Source of the DNA: Candidatus Sulfotelmatobacter sp. | GTDB taxonomy: Bacteria; Acidobacteriota; Terriglobia; Terriglobales; Acidobacteriaceae | Length of the DNA: 64,000 bases | NCBI GenBank assembly: GCA_025462865.1 | Contig: JAOAPI010000084.1 | Coordinates: 54,039 to 118,038 of the forward strand | Reading direction: 5' to 3' | Part shown: positions 27,789 to 37,216 of the stretch, in pieces | How the letters are laid out: the number at the start of each line of letters is the position of its first letter | How positions within the stretch are numbered: position 1 is the first letter of the stretch | The notes under the pieces: model-generated | Databases searched by the model: none | What the model saw: the letters and a program-made list of their open reading frames with translations, nothing else | What the model was told of the DNA's origin: nothing | Program-made: the position numbers and the translations under genes

Positions 27789-29930
27789 TCACTGCGGCGG
27801 CACGAACTTACAGAACTTCTCTTCAAGATTGCACGCACGCCGGTATTCCTCTAGCGCCGCCTTCGGCTGATGCAGTAGCTGATAGTCGTATGCCAGGTTG
27901 AGGTGGGCTTCAGCCAGCTTTGGATCGAGCTTCAGCGCTGCTTGATGACTTCGGATCGACTTTTGCAATTGCTTGGTCTGGCTGTAGCAGATCCCCAAAA
28001 AATTGTGTAACTGCGCATCTTCTAATCCGAGCGCGATAGCTTTCTCGAATCTGGGAGTGGCAGCAGCGTAATTCTTCTGATTGAAAAGCAGCACGCCCAG
28101 TTCGCGCTGTCCTGGTGCGAAATTGGGTTGGATTGTTGTGGCTCTCTGGTATGACGTTTCAGCCGCCGCTGGGTCGTTCTCCGCCTCAAATAACCCAAGC
28201 TCATACCAGGCGCGGTAATTCTCAGGGTTGCTGGTGGTCGCTTTCTTCAACCAGTTTGTTGCCTCATCCACGCGACCGAGTTTCGCCAAAGCCCGCGCGA
28301 GGCCAGTCATCGCGCTGTCAAAATTCGGATTGAGTTCCATACAACGCTGCAACTGTTCGGCGGCGCGGCTCCAATTCTGATTTCGTAGCGCCGCCTCACC
28401 GAGCAGAAAGGGGATCACATACATCTTGGGATCTTTCTGCTGAACTGGGGACAGAATCCCCTCCGCGCGTTCTACATTCCCTGCCTGCAAGGCATCCTCT
28501 GCCCTGAGAATTGAATTGAACTCCTCTAGTCTTTCTTTGGGGTCGGGCAGGCCTGCGGCTAGTGCCTCCGGCGAAATTGGTGAGCGATAGGCGACGTAGC
28601 CCAGGGCGCGCAATTTCTCCAATGCGTCGGGACTCAGGTCGGAGCTGGCCTTGTTCGTCGGAATGAAAGGCCGGTCCTGAAGGCGCGTCTTCAGCTTGTC
28701 TTTTAATACTGCTACTATGGCGGTTTGTTCCGCCGCCAGATTGTTTTTCTCTTGCGGGTCGGCTGTCAGGTCGTACAGTTCTGGCTCGGGAGCGTCAATG
28801 TAGTGATAGCGATTTGTCTCAAGCGCATGCAGCGGACTCCAGCCAAACGAACTGAAAGGATAGAAAGTCTCGCTGTAACTTTCTTCCGGCCTTTGCGCGA
28901 CTGTCCCGAAAAGTCCTTGGGATGCAAACTGCTTATCAATTGCGTCGCGAATGCCTGCAAGGTTAAGCAGCGTCGGAGCCACTGCAACAGTCTCGACTGG
29001 CCGCGAAATTCTGCCGGTCCGAATCCCGCTTCCAGCAGGCGGTTTCACGATCAGCGGGATATGAATGGTGGAGTTATAGACAAAAAAACCGTGCTCATTC
29101 TCTCCGTGTTCAGCAAGCGATTCCCCATGGTCGCTGAGGAACACGATTAAACTCTGGTTGTATAACTGACTCTGTTTCAGCCATGCGATAAAGCGGCCGA
29201 GTTCATGATCCGCGTACGCGATTTCTCCATCATAAAGATGATTCTTGTATTGGCTTCGAAACGGTTCGGGCGGATCGTACGGGCTGTGGGGATCGTAGAG
29301 GTGCAACCAGAAGAAGAAAGGTCGGTGTGGATTCTTGTTCAGCCAGGCCAGCGCGCGAGTCACACTCTCACCCGCGCGACGATCAACCAAGCCAAGATCT
29401 CGGTGGAGGAATTCTTCGGCTGAAAACGCGTCGTCGTAGAAATCAAAGCCGCGAGCTAGTCCCCAACTGCGGTCCAAAACAAATGAGCTGACGACGGCAC
29501 CCGTAGCATACCCCTGCTGCTTAAATGCCTGGGCAACGGATCGAAAACGCGACTCTAGGGGTTGACCAGTAAAATCCTGTACTCCGTTTTGAAAAGGATA
29601 GAGCCCTGTAAGAATCGCGGCGTGCGACGGCCAGGTCAGCGGGACTTGCGAAATTGCCCGCTCAAAAACCACGCCGTCATGCCCCAGGGCATCGAGCGTT
29701 GGAGTCTGAACGTTGTTTGCTCCGTAACATCCGAGGCGATCGGCACGCACGGTGTCGATCGTAATAAGAATCACATTTGGCCTGGGTTTGTGCGGCTTAT
29801 CGTTCGCCGCCGCGTGGACCTTTGCAACAGCGAGGACGATCAGTAGGAAGAGTTGGAGGTGTCGATTCAATGAGATTTCGTTCGTCTGCCTATTGTGGCC
29901 GGCCCTGCTCAGCTTTGCGCATTTCCTCAT
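27789..29930 (-). CDS. Sulfatase-like (alkaline phosphatase superfamily) hydrolase/transferase with C-terminal TPR domain
   Basis: NVILITIDTVRADRLGCYG, VPLTWPSHAAILTGLYPFQNGV, LSDHGESLAEHGE; C-terminal TPRs. Start uncertain (ATG 29930 or TTG 29870; ORF track 30221 overlaps the upstream gene). Confidence 0.85.
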   Translation of the reverse strand: MRKCAKLSRAGHNRQTNEISLNRHLQLFLLIVLAVAKVHAAANDKPHKPRPNVILITIDTVRADRLGCYGANNVQTPTLDALGHDGVVFERAISQVPLTWPSHAAILTGLYPFQNGVQDFTGQPLESRFRSVAQAFKQQGYATGAVVSSFVLDRSWGLARGFDFYDDAFSAEEFLHRDLGLVDRRAGESVTRALAWLNKNPHRPFFFWLHLYDPHSPYDPPEPFRSQYKNHLYDGEIAYADHELGRFIAWLKQSQLYNQSLIVFLSDHGESLAEHGENEHGFFVYNSTIHIPLIVKPPAGSGIRTGRISRPVETVAVAPTLLNLAGIRDAIDKQFASQGLFGTVAQRPEESYSETFYPFSSFGWSPLHALETNRYHYIDAPEPELYDLTADPQEKNNLAAEQTAIVAVLKDKLKTRLQDRPFIPTNKASSDLSPDALEKLRALGYVAYRSPISPEALAAGLPDPKERLEEFNSILRAEDALQAGNVERAEGILSPVQQKDPKMYVIPFLLGEAALRNQNWSRAAEQLQRCMELNPNFDSAMTGLARALAKLGRVDEATNWLKKATTSNPENYRAWYELGLFEAENDPAAAETSYQRATTIQPNFAPGQRELGVLLFNQKNYAAATPRFEKAIALGLEDAQLHNFLGICYSQTKQLQKSIRSHQAALKLDPKLAEAHLNLAYDYQLLHQPKAALEEYRRACNLEEKFCKFVPPQ

Positions 29931-31848
29931 TCGCCTCCGCGTCCAGATGTTTGGCTGACAGCGCTTTCGCGAGCGCTGCGTGAGTGCCGACATCGTTCGG
30001 ATCAAGGGCCTCGGCTTGGCGCAACTGATCGAGGCTTTCATCCACCTGGCCCGCGTAGAGCAGCAACTCACCCAGCGCGCGGTGTCCTGGAGCATATTCC
30101 GGGGCGATGCGAACCGTTTCCCGGAACGCGGCGGCGGCTTCCGGCGCCATCTGTTTTCTGGCGTAAGCAGCGCCAAGATTGTATGCGGCTGAAAAATTCG
30201 TGCCGTCCAATTCAAGAGCATGCTTCAGCATCTGGATCGCCTGATCGAAATCACCCGTGCGCGCCAAAGCCAAGCCTAACTGAAAAACTGCCAATGCATA
30301 GTCCGGACTGAGTTGCAAAACTCGCTGATACTCTTCGACGGCTTTGGAAAAATCACGCAACCGATAGTAATTTAGCCCGAGAAGGTAGTGTACCGGGACC
30401 GATGTTTCTTCTGTCTTGAGAGCACTCGTCAATTTCTGCACGGAGTTGTCGTACCTCCCATGCTGGCTGTCGGCGATTGCATCCGAAATAAGTTCGTAGA
30501 CCTGGATGCGATCTTTGGGATCCGGTAGAGAACTGGCCGGCTCTTTGGAATCGCCTCCGCCCGAAAAGCCTGCGTACCCCAGAGATTTCAGCCGTTCCAT
30601 CAGTGCCGGATCGAGACCCGTCTTTTCGGCAAGCTCCTGATCCGCGCTGTATTGATGGACAAGCTTATTCAGACGCGCGCGCAATTCTTCGGCTACTGCT
30701 TTTTTCTCCGAATAAAGATTCAGCTTTTCGCCCGGGTCCTTCGATAAGTCGTAGAGTTCGGGCTTCGGGGCTTCGATAAACTGATATCTCTCCGTCTCCA
30801 CCGACCGCAATTCGCTCCAGTTGAAATGCAGGCGCGGCAAGAATGTCTCTGCATAAAGGTTGCGCGCATCTTCAGTCTTCTTTGGTGTCATCAATGCCAG
30901 CAAACTGCGACCTTGCACCTGGGCCGGTACCTCTGACTTCACCGCAGCAAGAATAGTCGGCATTAGATCGGCCAGGCTCACAAGCTCCGGCACGGCCTTC
31001 GCAGTTCGCTCATCCGGTAAATGAATAATCATCGGAACGTGAAGCGTCGCGTTGTAAATAAAAAACCCGTGCGTTTGCTCACCGTGTTCGCCCAAGCCTT
31101 CTCCGTGATCACCGGAAAGCACGATGAGGGTGTTGCGATAAAGGTCCTTAGCCTTCAAGAAAGTGATCAGTCGCCCCACTTGAGCGTCGGCGAATGCGAT
31201 CTCACCATCGTAAAGACGGTCCTTATATTGTTCGCTGAACGGAGCAGGTGGACGATACGGATAATGCGGATCGTAGAGATGCATCCACAGAAAAAACTTG
31301 CTGCGATAATTCCTGCCCAGCCACTCGAGTGCCAGATCGGCCACCACGTTTCCGGGACGTTCCATCTCTTCGAGGTTCGATTCCTGTAGGCGATTGAAAT
31401 CGAAGTGGTCGTAATAAAAATCGAATCCTTGATTTAAGCCGAAGCGCGAATCAAGAACGGCAGAGCCGACTACGGCCCCTGTGGCATATCCTTGCTGCTT
31501 GAGAACCGTGGCAAGTGTGGGCTGGCCGGGACTCAATTTGTTCCCGCTGAAGTCATGCATGCCGCTCAGCGTGGGATACGTTCCAGTAAAGATCACAGTG
31601 TGCGCCGGCAGCGTGACTGGCACAGGGGTGTAGGCTCGCTCAAAACGCACGCTCTCGGATGCCAGGGCATCGATGTGCGGAGTGCGAATCAATTTGTAGC
31701 CGTAACAGCCCAGGTGATCGGCACGCAAGGTATCAATGGTAATGACTACAACGTTAACCGCGGGCGCCGATTTGGCCGCGGCCAGCACTCCGAAGCTTGC
31801 AAAAAGAAAGCGGGCGATCCACAGAAATACTGAACGCCAACGGGGCAT
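29890..31848 (-). CDS. Sulfatase-like hydrolase/transferase with C-terminal TPR domain
   Basis: NVVVITIDTLRADHLGCYGY, VTLPAHTVIFTGTYP, LSGDHGEGLGEHGE; start set at MPRWRSVFLWIARFLF (ORF track 32031). Confidence 0.87.
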   Translation of the reverse strand: MPRWRSVFLWIARFLFASFGVLAAAKSAPAVNVVVITIDTLRADHLGCYGYKLIRTPHIDALASESVRFERAYTPVPVTLPAHTVIFTGTYPTLSGMHDFSGNKLSPGQPTLATVLKQQGYATGAVVGSAVLDSRFGLNQGFDFYYDHFDFNRLQESNLEEMERPGNVVADLALEWLGRNYRSKFFLWMHLYDPHYPYRPPAPFSEQYKDRLYDGEIAFADAQVGRLITFLKAKDLYRNTLIVLSGDHGEGLGEHGEQTHGFFIYNATLHVPMIIHLPDERTAKAVPELVSLADLMPTILAAVKSEVPAQVQGRSLLALMTPKKTEDARNLYAETFLPRLHFNWSELRSVETERYQFIEAPKPELYDLSKDPGEKLNLYSEKKAVAEELRARLNKLVHQYSADQELAEKTGLDPALMERLKSLGYAGFSGGGDSKEPASSLPDPKDRIQVYELISDAIADSQHGRYDNSVQKLTSALKTEETSVPVHYLLGLNYYRLRDFSKAVEEYQRVLQLSPDYALAVFQLGLALARTGDFDQAIQMLKHALELDGTNFSAAYNLGAAYARKQMAPEAAAAFRETVRIAPEYAPGHRALGELLLYAGQVDESLDQLRQAEALDPNDVGTHAALAKALSAKHLDAEANEEMRKAEQGRPQ

Positions 31849-31918
31849 AAGAAAGGGAATTATATCCCACGTTGCGGCCTGCTCCGGGCCGACAGCGGGC
31901 ATGAATGTGCTAACCTGA

Positions 31919-33883
31919 GTGACCGTGAAGCTCCTGTCCACGCTGGCAATTTGCTGCCTGGCTTCGCTCAGTATCGCCCAAGATGCATCGCACAGACAAA
32001 GTGTGCGGCCAAATATCTTTCTCGTAACCATTGATACGCTGCGTGCCGACCACGTCCACTGCTACGGCTATGAACGCGTTAAGACTCCTGCCATGGATGC
32101 GCTCGCCAACGACGGATTTCGCTTCTCGCGGGCTTTTACCCCGAGTCCCATCACAAACACTTCGCACACCAGCATCTTGACCGGGTTGCTGCCAGGGAGA
32201 CATGGAGTAACCGATTTTGCTGTGCCCCTGTCGCCTGCTCACCCGACGTGGGCCGAGTTGCTGCACAAGCAGGGTTATCAGACGGGGGCCTTCATCGGCG
32301 CAGTGATTCTCGACAGCAAAACCTTGGCGCCGGGATTGGACCGCGGGTTCGATTTCTACGACAATTTTCCCGAGCATCCGTTGACGAAATCGCGATGGGG
32401 CCGCGTGGAGCGCCGTGGCACGGTGGTTGTTCAGCATGCGGAAACCTGGCTGACCTCGCATCCCCATGGCGCTCATTTTGTATGGGTACACTTATACGAT
32501 CCCCACGACCCTTACGAACCTCCGGCGCCTTATTCGCAGATCTATAAAGATCACCTGTACGACGGCGAAATCGCCTATGCAGACTCAGCGCTCGCGAATT
32601 TTATTGCCTATCTAAAGAAGCATGGTTGGTACGAAAGCTCAGTGATTGTTGTGGTGGGCGATCATGGGGAGGGATTAGGTGAGCACCACGAAGATACGCA
32701 CGGAATATTTCTGTACGATACGACGACGCATGTTCCGCTGATCATTAAACTTCCCGCGGCGGCTTCAGCTGATAAAGCAAGAGTCGTTGAAGCCCAGGTT
32801 CGGACGATCGACATCCTGCCAACGGTGCTCGATATTGTGGGTGCTCCCGCGTTGCAGGAGAAAGACGGCGAATCGCTGAACGTTTACTTTACGGGGTCAG
32901 AACCAGAAGCACGAACCGTTTTCGGTGAGACTGACTATCCCCTTCGCTTCGGTTGGGCCCCGTTGCGTTCGGTGCGGGCGGAAGGCTTTAAGTTTATCGA
33001 AGCGCCCCGTCCCGAACTCTACGAACTCCACAAGGACGCCGGCGAGCTGGATAATAAATACGAGCCGTGGAGCGATCGAGTAAAAGAGTTTCGTGGGATG
33101 CTGGCTGCATTGCGAGCAAAAGAACCGCCGCAGAATTCCAAAAGCGCAGTTGGTCAGGGAACCATAAATGAATTGAAAGCGTTGGGATACTTGGGTCCCG
33201 CCGATGTGGGAAGCGCAACCAATGTTCCGGAGCCATCTCTGCTGCCTGACCCAAAGGACAAGATTGAAGAGCAGAACCTGTTGCACGCGGCCATGATTGC
33301 GTCGGAAGACCATCGTCCCGCCGAGGCCCGGCAAGCTCTGCAGAAAGTTCTGCAACTCAATCCAAAATCGCCAACTGCGCTGCGAGATCTGGGGGAGTTA
33401 GAGCTGAAGGCGGGCGATTATGCGAACGCTGCCCAACATCTCAAGGCAGCGATGGATGCGCGTCCCGACGATGCCAGCGCGGCTTTTCAGGAAGGGCAGG
33501 CCTTGGATAAGCTGCACGATCTAACCGGTGCGCGGGATGCGCTCGAAACCAGCCTAAAGCTGCTGCCGGGGCAATTCGAGGCTCGCTTGCTGCTGGGACA
33601 GGTTTATCTGGCGCTCAAAGAGCCAAAGGCTGCCGAAGATCAATTCGAGGCTGCGCTGCTCTTGCATTCAAGCAGTGGCGAAGCGCAACTCGGTTTAGCA
33701 AGCGCGCAGATCGCAAACGGTAAGTTCGACGAAGCCCTGCGGCAACTAGAGCCGCTGTCCAGAACTCAACCGAACAAAGCTGAGGTGTTCGAACTGTTGT
33801 CGGAGACTTATACGGGCTTGGGCAGAACGGGCGAAGCGAAGCGAGCCGAATCCCGCGCCAAGCTGTTGCATGGCAACAGGTAG
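31919..33883 (+). CDS. Sulfatase-like hydrolase/transferase with C-terminal TPR domain
   Basis: NIFLVTIDTLRADHVHCYGYE, PITNTSHTSILTGLLPGRHGV, VGDHGEGLGEHHE; divergent from the preceding paralog. Confidence 0.88.
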   Translation: MTVKLLSTLAICCLASLSIAQDASHRQSVRPNIFLVTIDTLRADHVHCYGYERVKTPAMDALANDGFRFSRAFTPSPITNTSHTSILTGLLPGRHGVTDFAVPLSPAHPTWAELLHKQGYQTGAFIGAVILDSKTLAPGLDRGFDFYDNFPEHPLTKSRWGRVERRGTVVVQHAETWLTSHPHGAHFVWVHLYDPHDPYEPPAPYSQIYKDHLYDGEIAYADSALANFIAYLKKHGWYESSVIVVVGDHGEGLGEHHEDTHGIFLYDTTTHVPLIIKLPAAASADKARVVEAQVRTIDILPTVLDIVGAPALQEKDGESLNVYFTGSEPEARTVFGETDYPLRFGWAPLRSVRAEGFKFIEAPRPELYELHKDAGELDNKYEPWSDRVKEFRGMLAALRAKEPPQNSKSAVGQGTINELKALGYLGPADVGSATNVPEPSLLPDPKDKIEEQNLLHAAMIASEDHRPAEARQALQKVLQLNPKSPTALRDLGELELKAGDYANAAQHLKAAMDARPDDASAAFQEGQALDKLHDLTGARDALETSLKLLPGQFEARLLLGQVYLALKEPKAAEDQFEAALLLHSSSGEAQLGLASAQIANGKFDEALRQLEPLSRTQPNKAEVFELLSETYTGLGRTGEAKRAESRAKLLHGNR

Positions 33884-33909
33884 TTCTTCCTGCTTTTGCT
33901 CATGAGAGA

Positions 33910-35148
33910 TCATCGTTTGGCGGATACGGCCAGCCGCAGGCGACTTGCGACGGCGCTGCCGTTCTTGAATGCAGGAATAAACGTCCATTCCATTGCTGCC
34001 TTTACGAGACTGTCGTCGGAGAATTTCACGTTTCCAGCCGGTTCGGCGGATCGAACTTTGCCGGCGGAATCAATCAGGAGATCCATGAGCAGTTCAGAAT
34101 CGGGCAAACCCTGGCCCGCAGCTAAGGGAGCTGGCCGTCGCATAAGAATGGCTTGAGGCGGCACTATGTCGGACTTGGCCAGCTCAGGCTTGTTGGTGGT
34201 ATCGAAAATCACGGCGCGTTTTTTTCGGCCACTAGAAGGTCCTGAGGATGTCCCTTCCACTTGAGAGTGGATGCCGCGAGCACGTACTCCTAAGATCGCG
34301 GCCCGAATGCGTTCGACATCTGATGCAGGCCACATGTCTTCGAGCGAACGCCAGGCTTCCGGTTCGCGACTGCTGTACAGGTAAGCCCACACAATCTCGA
34401 GTACCTTGATCTTCACGCCTCGCAATTGATGTATCCGCTGCGCCGAAAGGTAAGCAACGGACGCCAATCTCCCGTCGCTGTCCTTGAAATCGCGCAGATC
34501 CTGCGAATCCAGCTCTGCCCTGAGTTTTGCGATCTCCTTTTCAAAATATGGCCGGAATTCGGAACCGACATCCAGCAATCGACCGTGCTCGAAGCGAAGG
34601 ACCAGAGTTGGTGTGAAGTCGAATTCGCCTACAACCATATTCTCGAAGCCATCTACTGCAGCAGCATCGTCGGTCCAAATTTCCACGCGGCCGTCGAGAT
34701 CTTTGTCCGAAGCATTGAAGAAGCCTCCGCCCGTAATGGTGCGTAACAGCCGAGGAGGCTTTTGCAGGGAATAAATCTGATATGCCATGCAGCAGTCGCT
34801 GTCGGAATTCTTTATCTGAAATGCGACTACTAGCGCACCGACGCCCAAGTCGGCGCCGAACAAATCAACGTCGAGCAACGAGGCCTTCTCAGTGATTACT
34901 ATCTCCTGCTTGTCCCAGCTGAGCGTTGCCTCACAGACTCGTGTCGCGAGTCCTCCCTTGTTTCTTTTGGCCGCTCCCAGCCGCAGTTTCACCCCCGTGT
35001 GAAATTCCGCTTCAAAGTTGCCGCTGCCGTTGCTGCAAAGCACATCACGGCTCTGCGCGGGGCAAAGGATTGCCAGCATGCAGAAAGGCAAGCATGGAAG
35101 TATCGCTAACAGGCGAAAGTGTAGTCGACCTGGCGCTCGGTCAGACAC
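33910..35148 (-). CDS. Hypothetical secreted protein with TonB-C-like C-terminus
   Basis: N-term signal peptide; C-term LLIDSAGKVRSAEPAGNVKFSDDSLVKAAMEWTFIPAFKNGSAVASRLRLAV. Confidence 0.6.
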   Translation of the reverse strand: MSDRAPGRLHFRLLAILPCLPFCMLAILCPAQSRDVLCSNGSGNFEAEFHTGVKLRLGAAKRNKGGLATRVCEATLSWDKQEIVITEKASLLDVDLFGADLGVGALVVAFQIKNSDSDCCMAYQIYSLQKPPRLLRTITGGGFFNASDKDLDGRVEIWTDDAAAVDGFENMVVGEFDFTPTLVLRFEHGRLLDVGSEFRPYFEKEIAKLRAELDSQDLRDFKDSDGRLASVAYLSAQRIHQLRGVKIKVLEIVWAYLYSSREPEAWRSLEDMWPASDVERIRAAILGVRARGIHSQVEGTSSGPSSGRKKRAVIFDTTNKPELAKSDIVPPQAILMRRPAPLAAGQGLPDSELLMDLLIDSAGKVRSAEPAGNVKFSDDSLVKAAMEWTFIPAFKNGSAVASRLRLAVSAKR

Positions 35149-35165
35149 GAGGATTTGTGCCCTGA

Positions 35166-36401
35166 TTATTTTTGGGCGATCGCCTTATCCGAATTCTCGA
35201 AAATCTCGCTCAGCACATGCCCGCGCATTTGCACAGGCTGCTGAATGCCGTAGATGTGCAGGATGGTGGGCGCCAGGTCATACACTGATGCTTCAAACCC
35301 CATCAGACGAAGATCGTGTTTAATGCCCGGGCCCATGGCGAAGAACGATCCGGGTACGTCGTCTCCGTCAGCGAAGTCATGCTTGGCGATGACCGGCGTT
35401 GTTTTTTCGTGGTCCATGTGCGCGTGCGGATCGGTTTCTTCGAATTCGCGCAGCGGTTTGATGCCGTGATCGGAGACGATAAAAACGTAGGTGTTGTCGT
35501 CCGTGTGTTTCAGGATGGCCCCCAGTACTTTGTCAAAGGCGACGTACTGGTCGGGAAAAGCATCCGGACGCACCGAGTTGATCTTAGGGTTATAGCCCGC
35601 GTGATAAGGCGCGATGGGATAGAGCCAGTGCCCGGTTCGGTCTTCACAAGACTGCGCCAGCCATGTGAACTCCGCGGGATGGTGGTCCAGCAGATAGTCG
35701 AACAGATGCGTCTGCTGATCGCGAATTAGTTGGACCTTGCCCAACCAGGCATCGATCGCCTCGGTCTCGTGGCCTCTTAGGTCCGCTGCCGCGGGCATCC
35801 GCTCGCAGTCAATGTAGAAATCGCCAACGTTCTTGAGCAACTCCGCTTTTAGAGGGGCGGGATAAACTGCGTCTCCACCTTCGACCTCAGATAGTTTCGG
35901 AGCGCAAAGCACACCGTCTTCGCAATTCTTGCCGCGGGTCAGCATCCCGCTGATCATGTATCCATTCACTGGCATGACCGGAAATGTGGCTGGGACGTTA
36001 GCCATTCCTACCGTCACTCCGCCCTTTGAAAGCACGGACCAGATGGGCTCTTCCTTCAACATGTTCGTATTGGCGGTAATCCCGCCCACAATAAAGCCGC
36101 TCACGCCATGCTCCTCCGGCTTGGTGCTGGTGAACAGCGTGCTATAAACGCGAGGGCAGTTGGGGGCGGACAGCGTGCGCAGCTTGCCGTATGCGCCCTT
36201 CTTGATTACGCTTGCCAGGTTCGGCATCTTGCCCTGCAACAGCAAAGGCCGGATGATGTCCAACTCCATGCCATTCACACCGACCACAACAACGCGGGGC
36301 TTGGGCTTGGCTGTGCTCTGAGCCTGCCCAAACATAGGCAAAGAAAATAAGGTCATCAGCAGAAACAGATCGATCGACCTTACAACGAAATGTCGCGACA
36401 T
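35166..36401 (-). CDS. Alkaline phosphatase superfamily / type I phosphodiesterase-nucleotide pyrophosphatase-like secreted protein
   Basis: VVVVGVNGMELDIIRPLL, STLFTSTKPEEHGVSGF, FIVSDHGIKPL, DPHAHMDHEKTTPVIAKHD. Confidence 0.85.
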   Translation of the reverse strand: MSRHFVVRSIDLFLLMTLFSLPMFGQAQSTAKPKPRVVVVGVNGMELDIIRPLLLQGKMPNLASVIKKGAYGKLRTLSAPNCPRVYSTLFTSTKPEEHGVSGFIVGGITANTNMLKEEPIWSVLSKGGVTVGMANVPATFPVMPVNGYMISGMLTRGKNCEDGVLCAPKLSEVEGGDAVYPAPLKAELLKNVGDFYIDCERMPAAADLRGHETEAIDAWLGKVQLIRDQQTHLFDYLLDHHPAEFTWLAQSCEDRTGHWLYPIAPYHAGYNPKINSVRPDAFPDQYVAFDKVLGAILKHTDDNTYVFIVSDHGIKPLREFEETDPHAHMDHEKTTPVIAKHDFADGDDVPGSFFAMGPGIKHDLRLMGFEASVYDLAPTILHIYGIQQPVQMRGHVLSEIFENSDKAIAQK

Positions 36402-36448
36402 GATTAGGGCTCCCGAATGTTATTGGCGAAGGAACTACACGAAAAGTT

Positions 36449-36522
36449 GGAGGCGCGGGTCGGAATCGAACCGACGCATAAAGGTTTTGCAGACCTCTCC
36501 CTTACCACTTGGGTACCGCGCC
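36449..36522 (-). tRNA. tRNA-Cys (GCA), CCA encoded
   Basis: Reverse strand GGCGCGGTACCCAAGTGGTAAGGGAGAGGTCTGCAAAACCTTTATGCGTCGGTTCGATTCCGACCCGCGCCTCCA; loop CTGCAAA, U73. Confidence 0.96.
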
Positions 36523-36581
36523 CCTGCCCACTACGTTAGCGTTCCGTGCAGAAAAAGTCTACCTGAACCATCGACTATAAT

Positions 36582-36971
36582 TTACGGGCAATTGAGCTGG
36601 GCGCTGCCGAAAGGCTTCAATTGAGTACCCATATCTGGATTTGCCATCGTTCCACCCCGCCCTGCCAGGACGGTCACACTTCCCGTGAAGCCAGTCACGC
36701 ACTGAGCCAGTCCAGCGTTAACCGTTGCCCCAGGATTTATGTTCCCCGCGCAAACGCCGCTGCTGGAACCAATGCACCAGGTCGTGGTGGCCGTGATATC
36801 GACGCTTGTGGGACTCTTGTTGTAAACGCCCGTGGCCGCGAACTGAGTACTCGAACTCGCGACTGCAGGGCTAACGCTGACGGACTGAAGCGAGCGACCG
36901 TCGCCACAGCCAAGCAGAGTAATCAATAAGGTGAAAACTACCGCCGCCAGAGGAGAAGAAGGTCTCTTCAT
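36582..36971 (-). CDS. Putative lipoprotein (Ig/Big-like segment)
   Basis: MKRPSSPLAAVVFTLLITLLGCGDG lipobox; start set downstream of the tRNA-Gly gene. Confidence 0.6.
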   Translation of the reverse strand: MKRPSSPLAAVVFTLLITLLGCGDGRSLQSVSVSPAVASSSTQFAATGVYNKSPTSVDITATTTWCIGSSSGVCAGNINPGATVNAGLAQCVTGFTGSVTVLAGRGGTMANPDMGTQLKPFGSAQLNCP

Positions 36972-37004
36972 AGAACCTCGTTTCGGCAGGGGCTCGGAAA
37001 TGTA

Positions 37005-37079
<75 letters not shown>

Positions 37080-37216
37080 TCAGTCCACTTATTTTACACG
37101 ATCAGCCACGGAGCAGGGGCATAACAGTGGGGTTCAAAACTGGATTCCGGCTCGAGGACGTTAATGTCGCTGACCTACAGGAAGAAGGCGGTGCACAACT
37201 TAAGCCAACGATTCGA

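Noticed and set aside
36400-36624. ORF containing RRGSESNRRIKVLQTSPLPLGYRAPAH
   Set aside because: Antisense translation of the tRNA-Cys gene.
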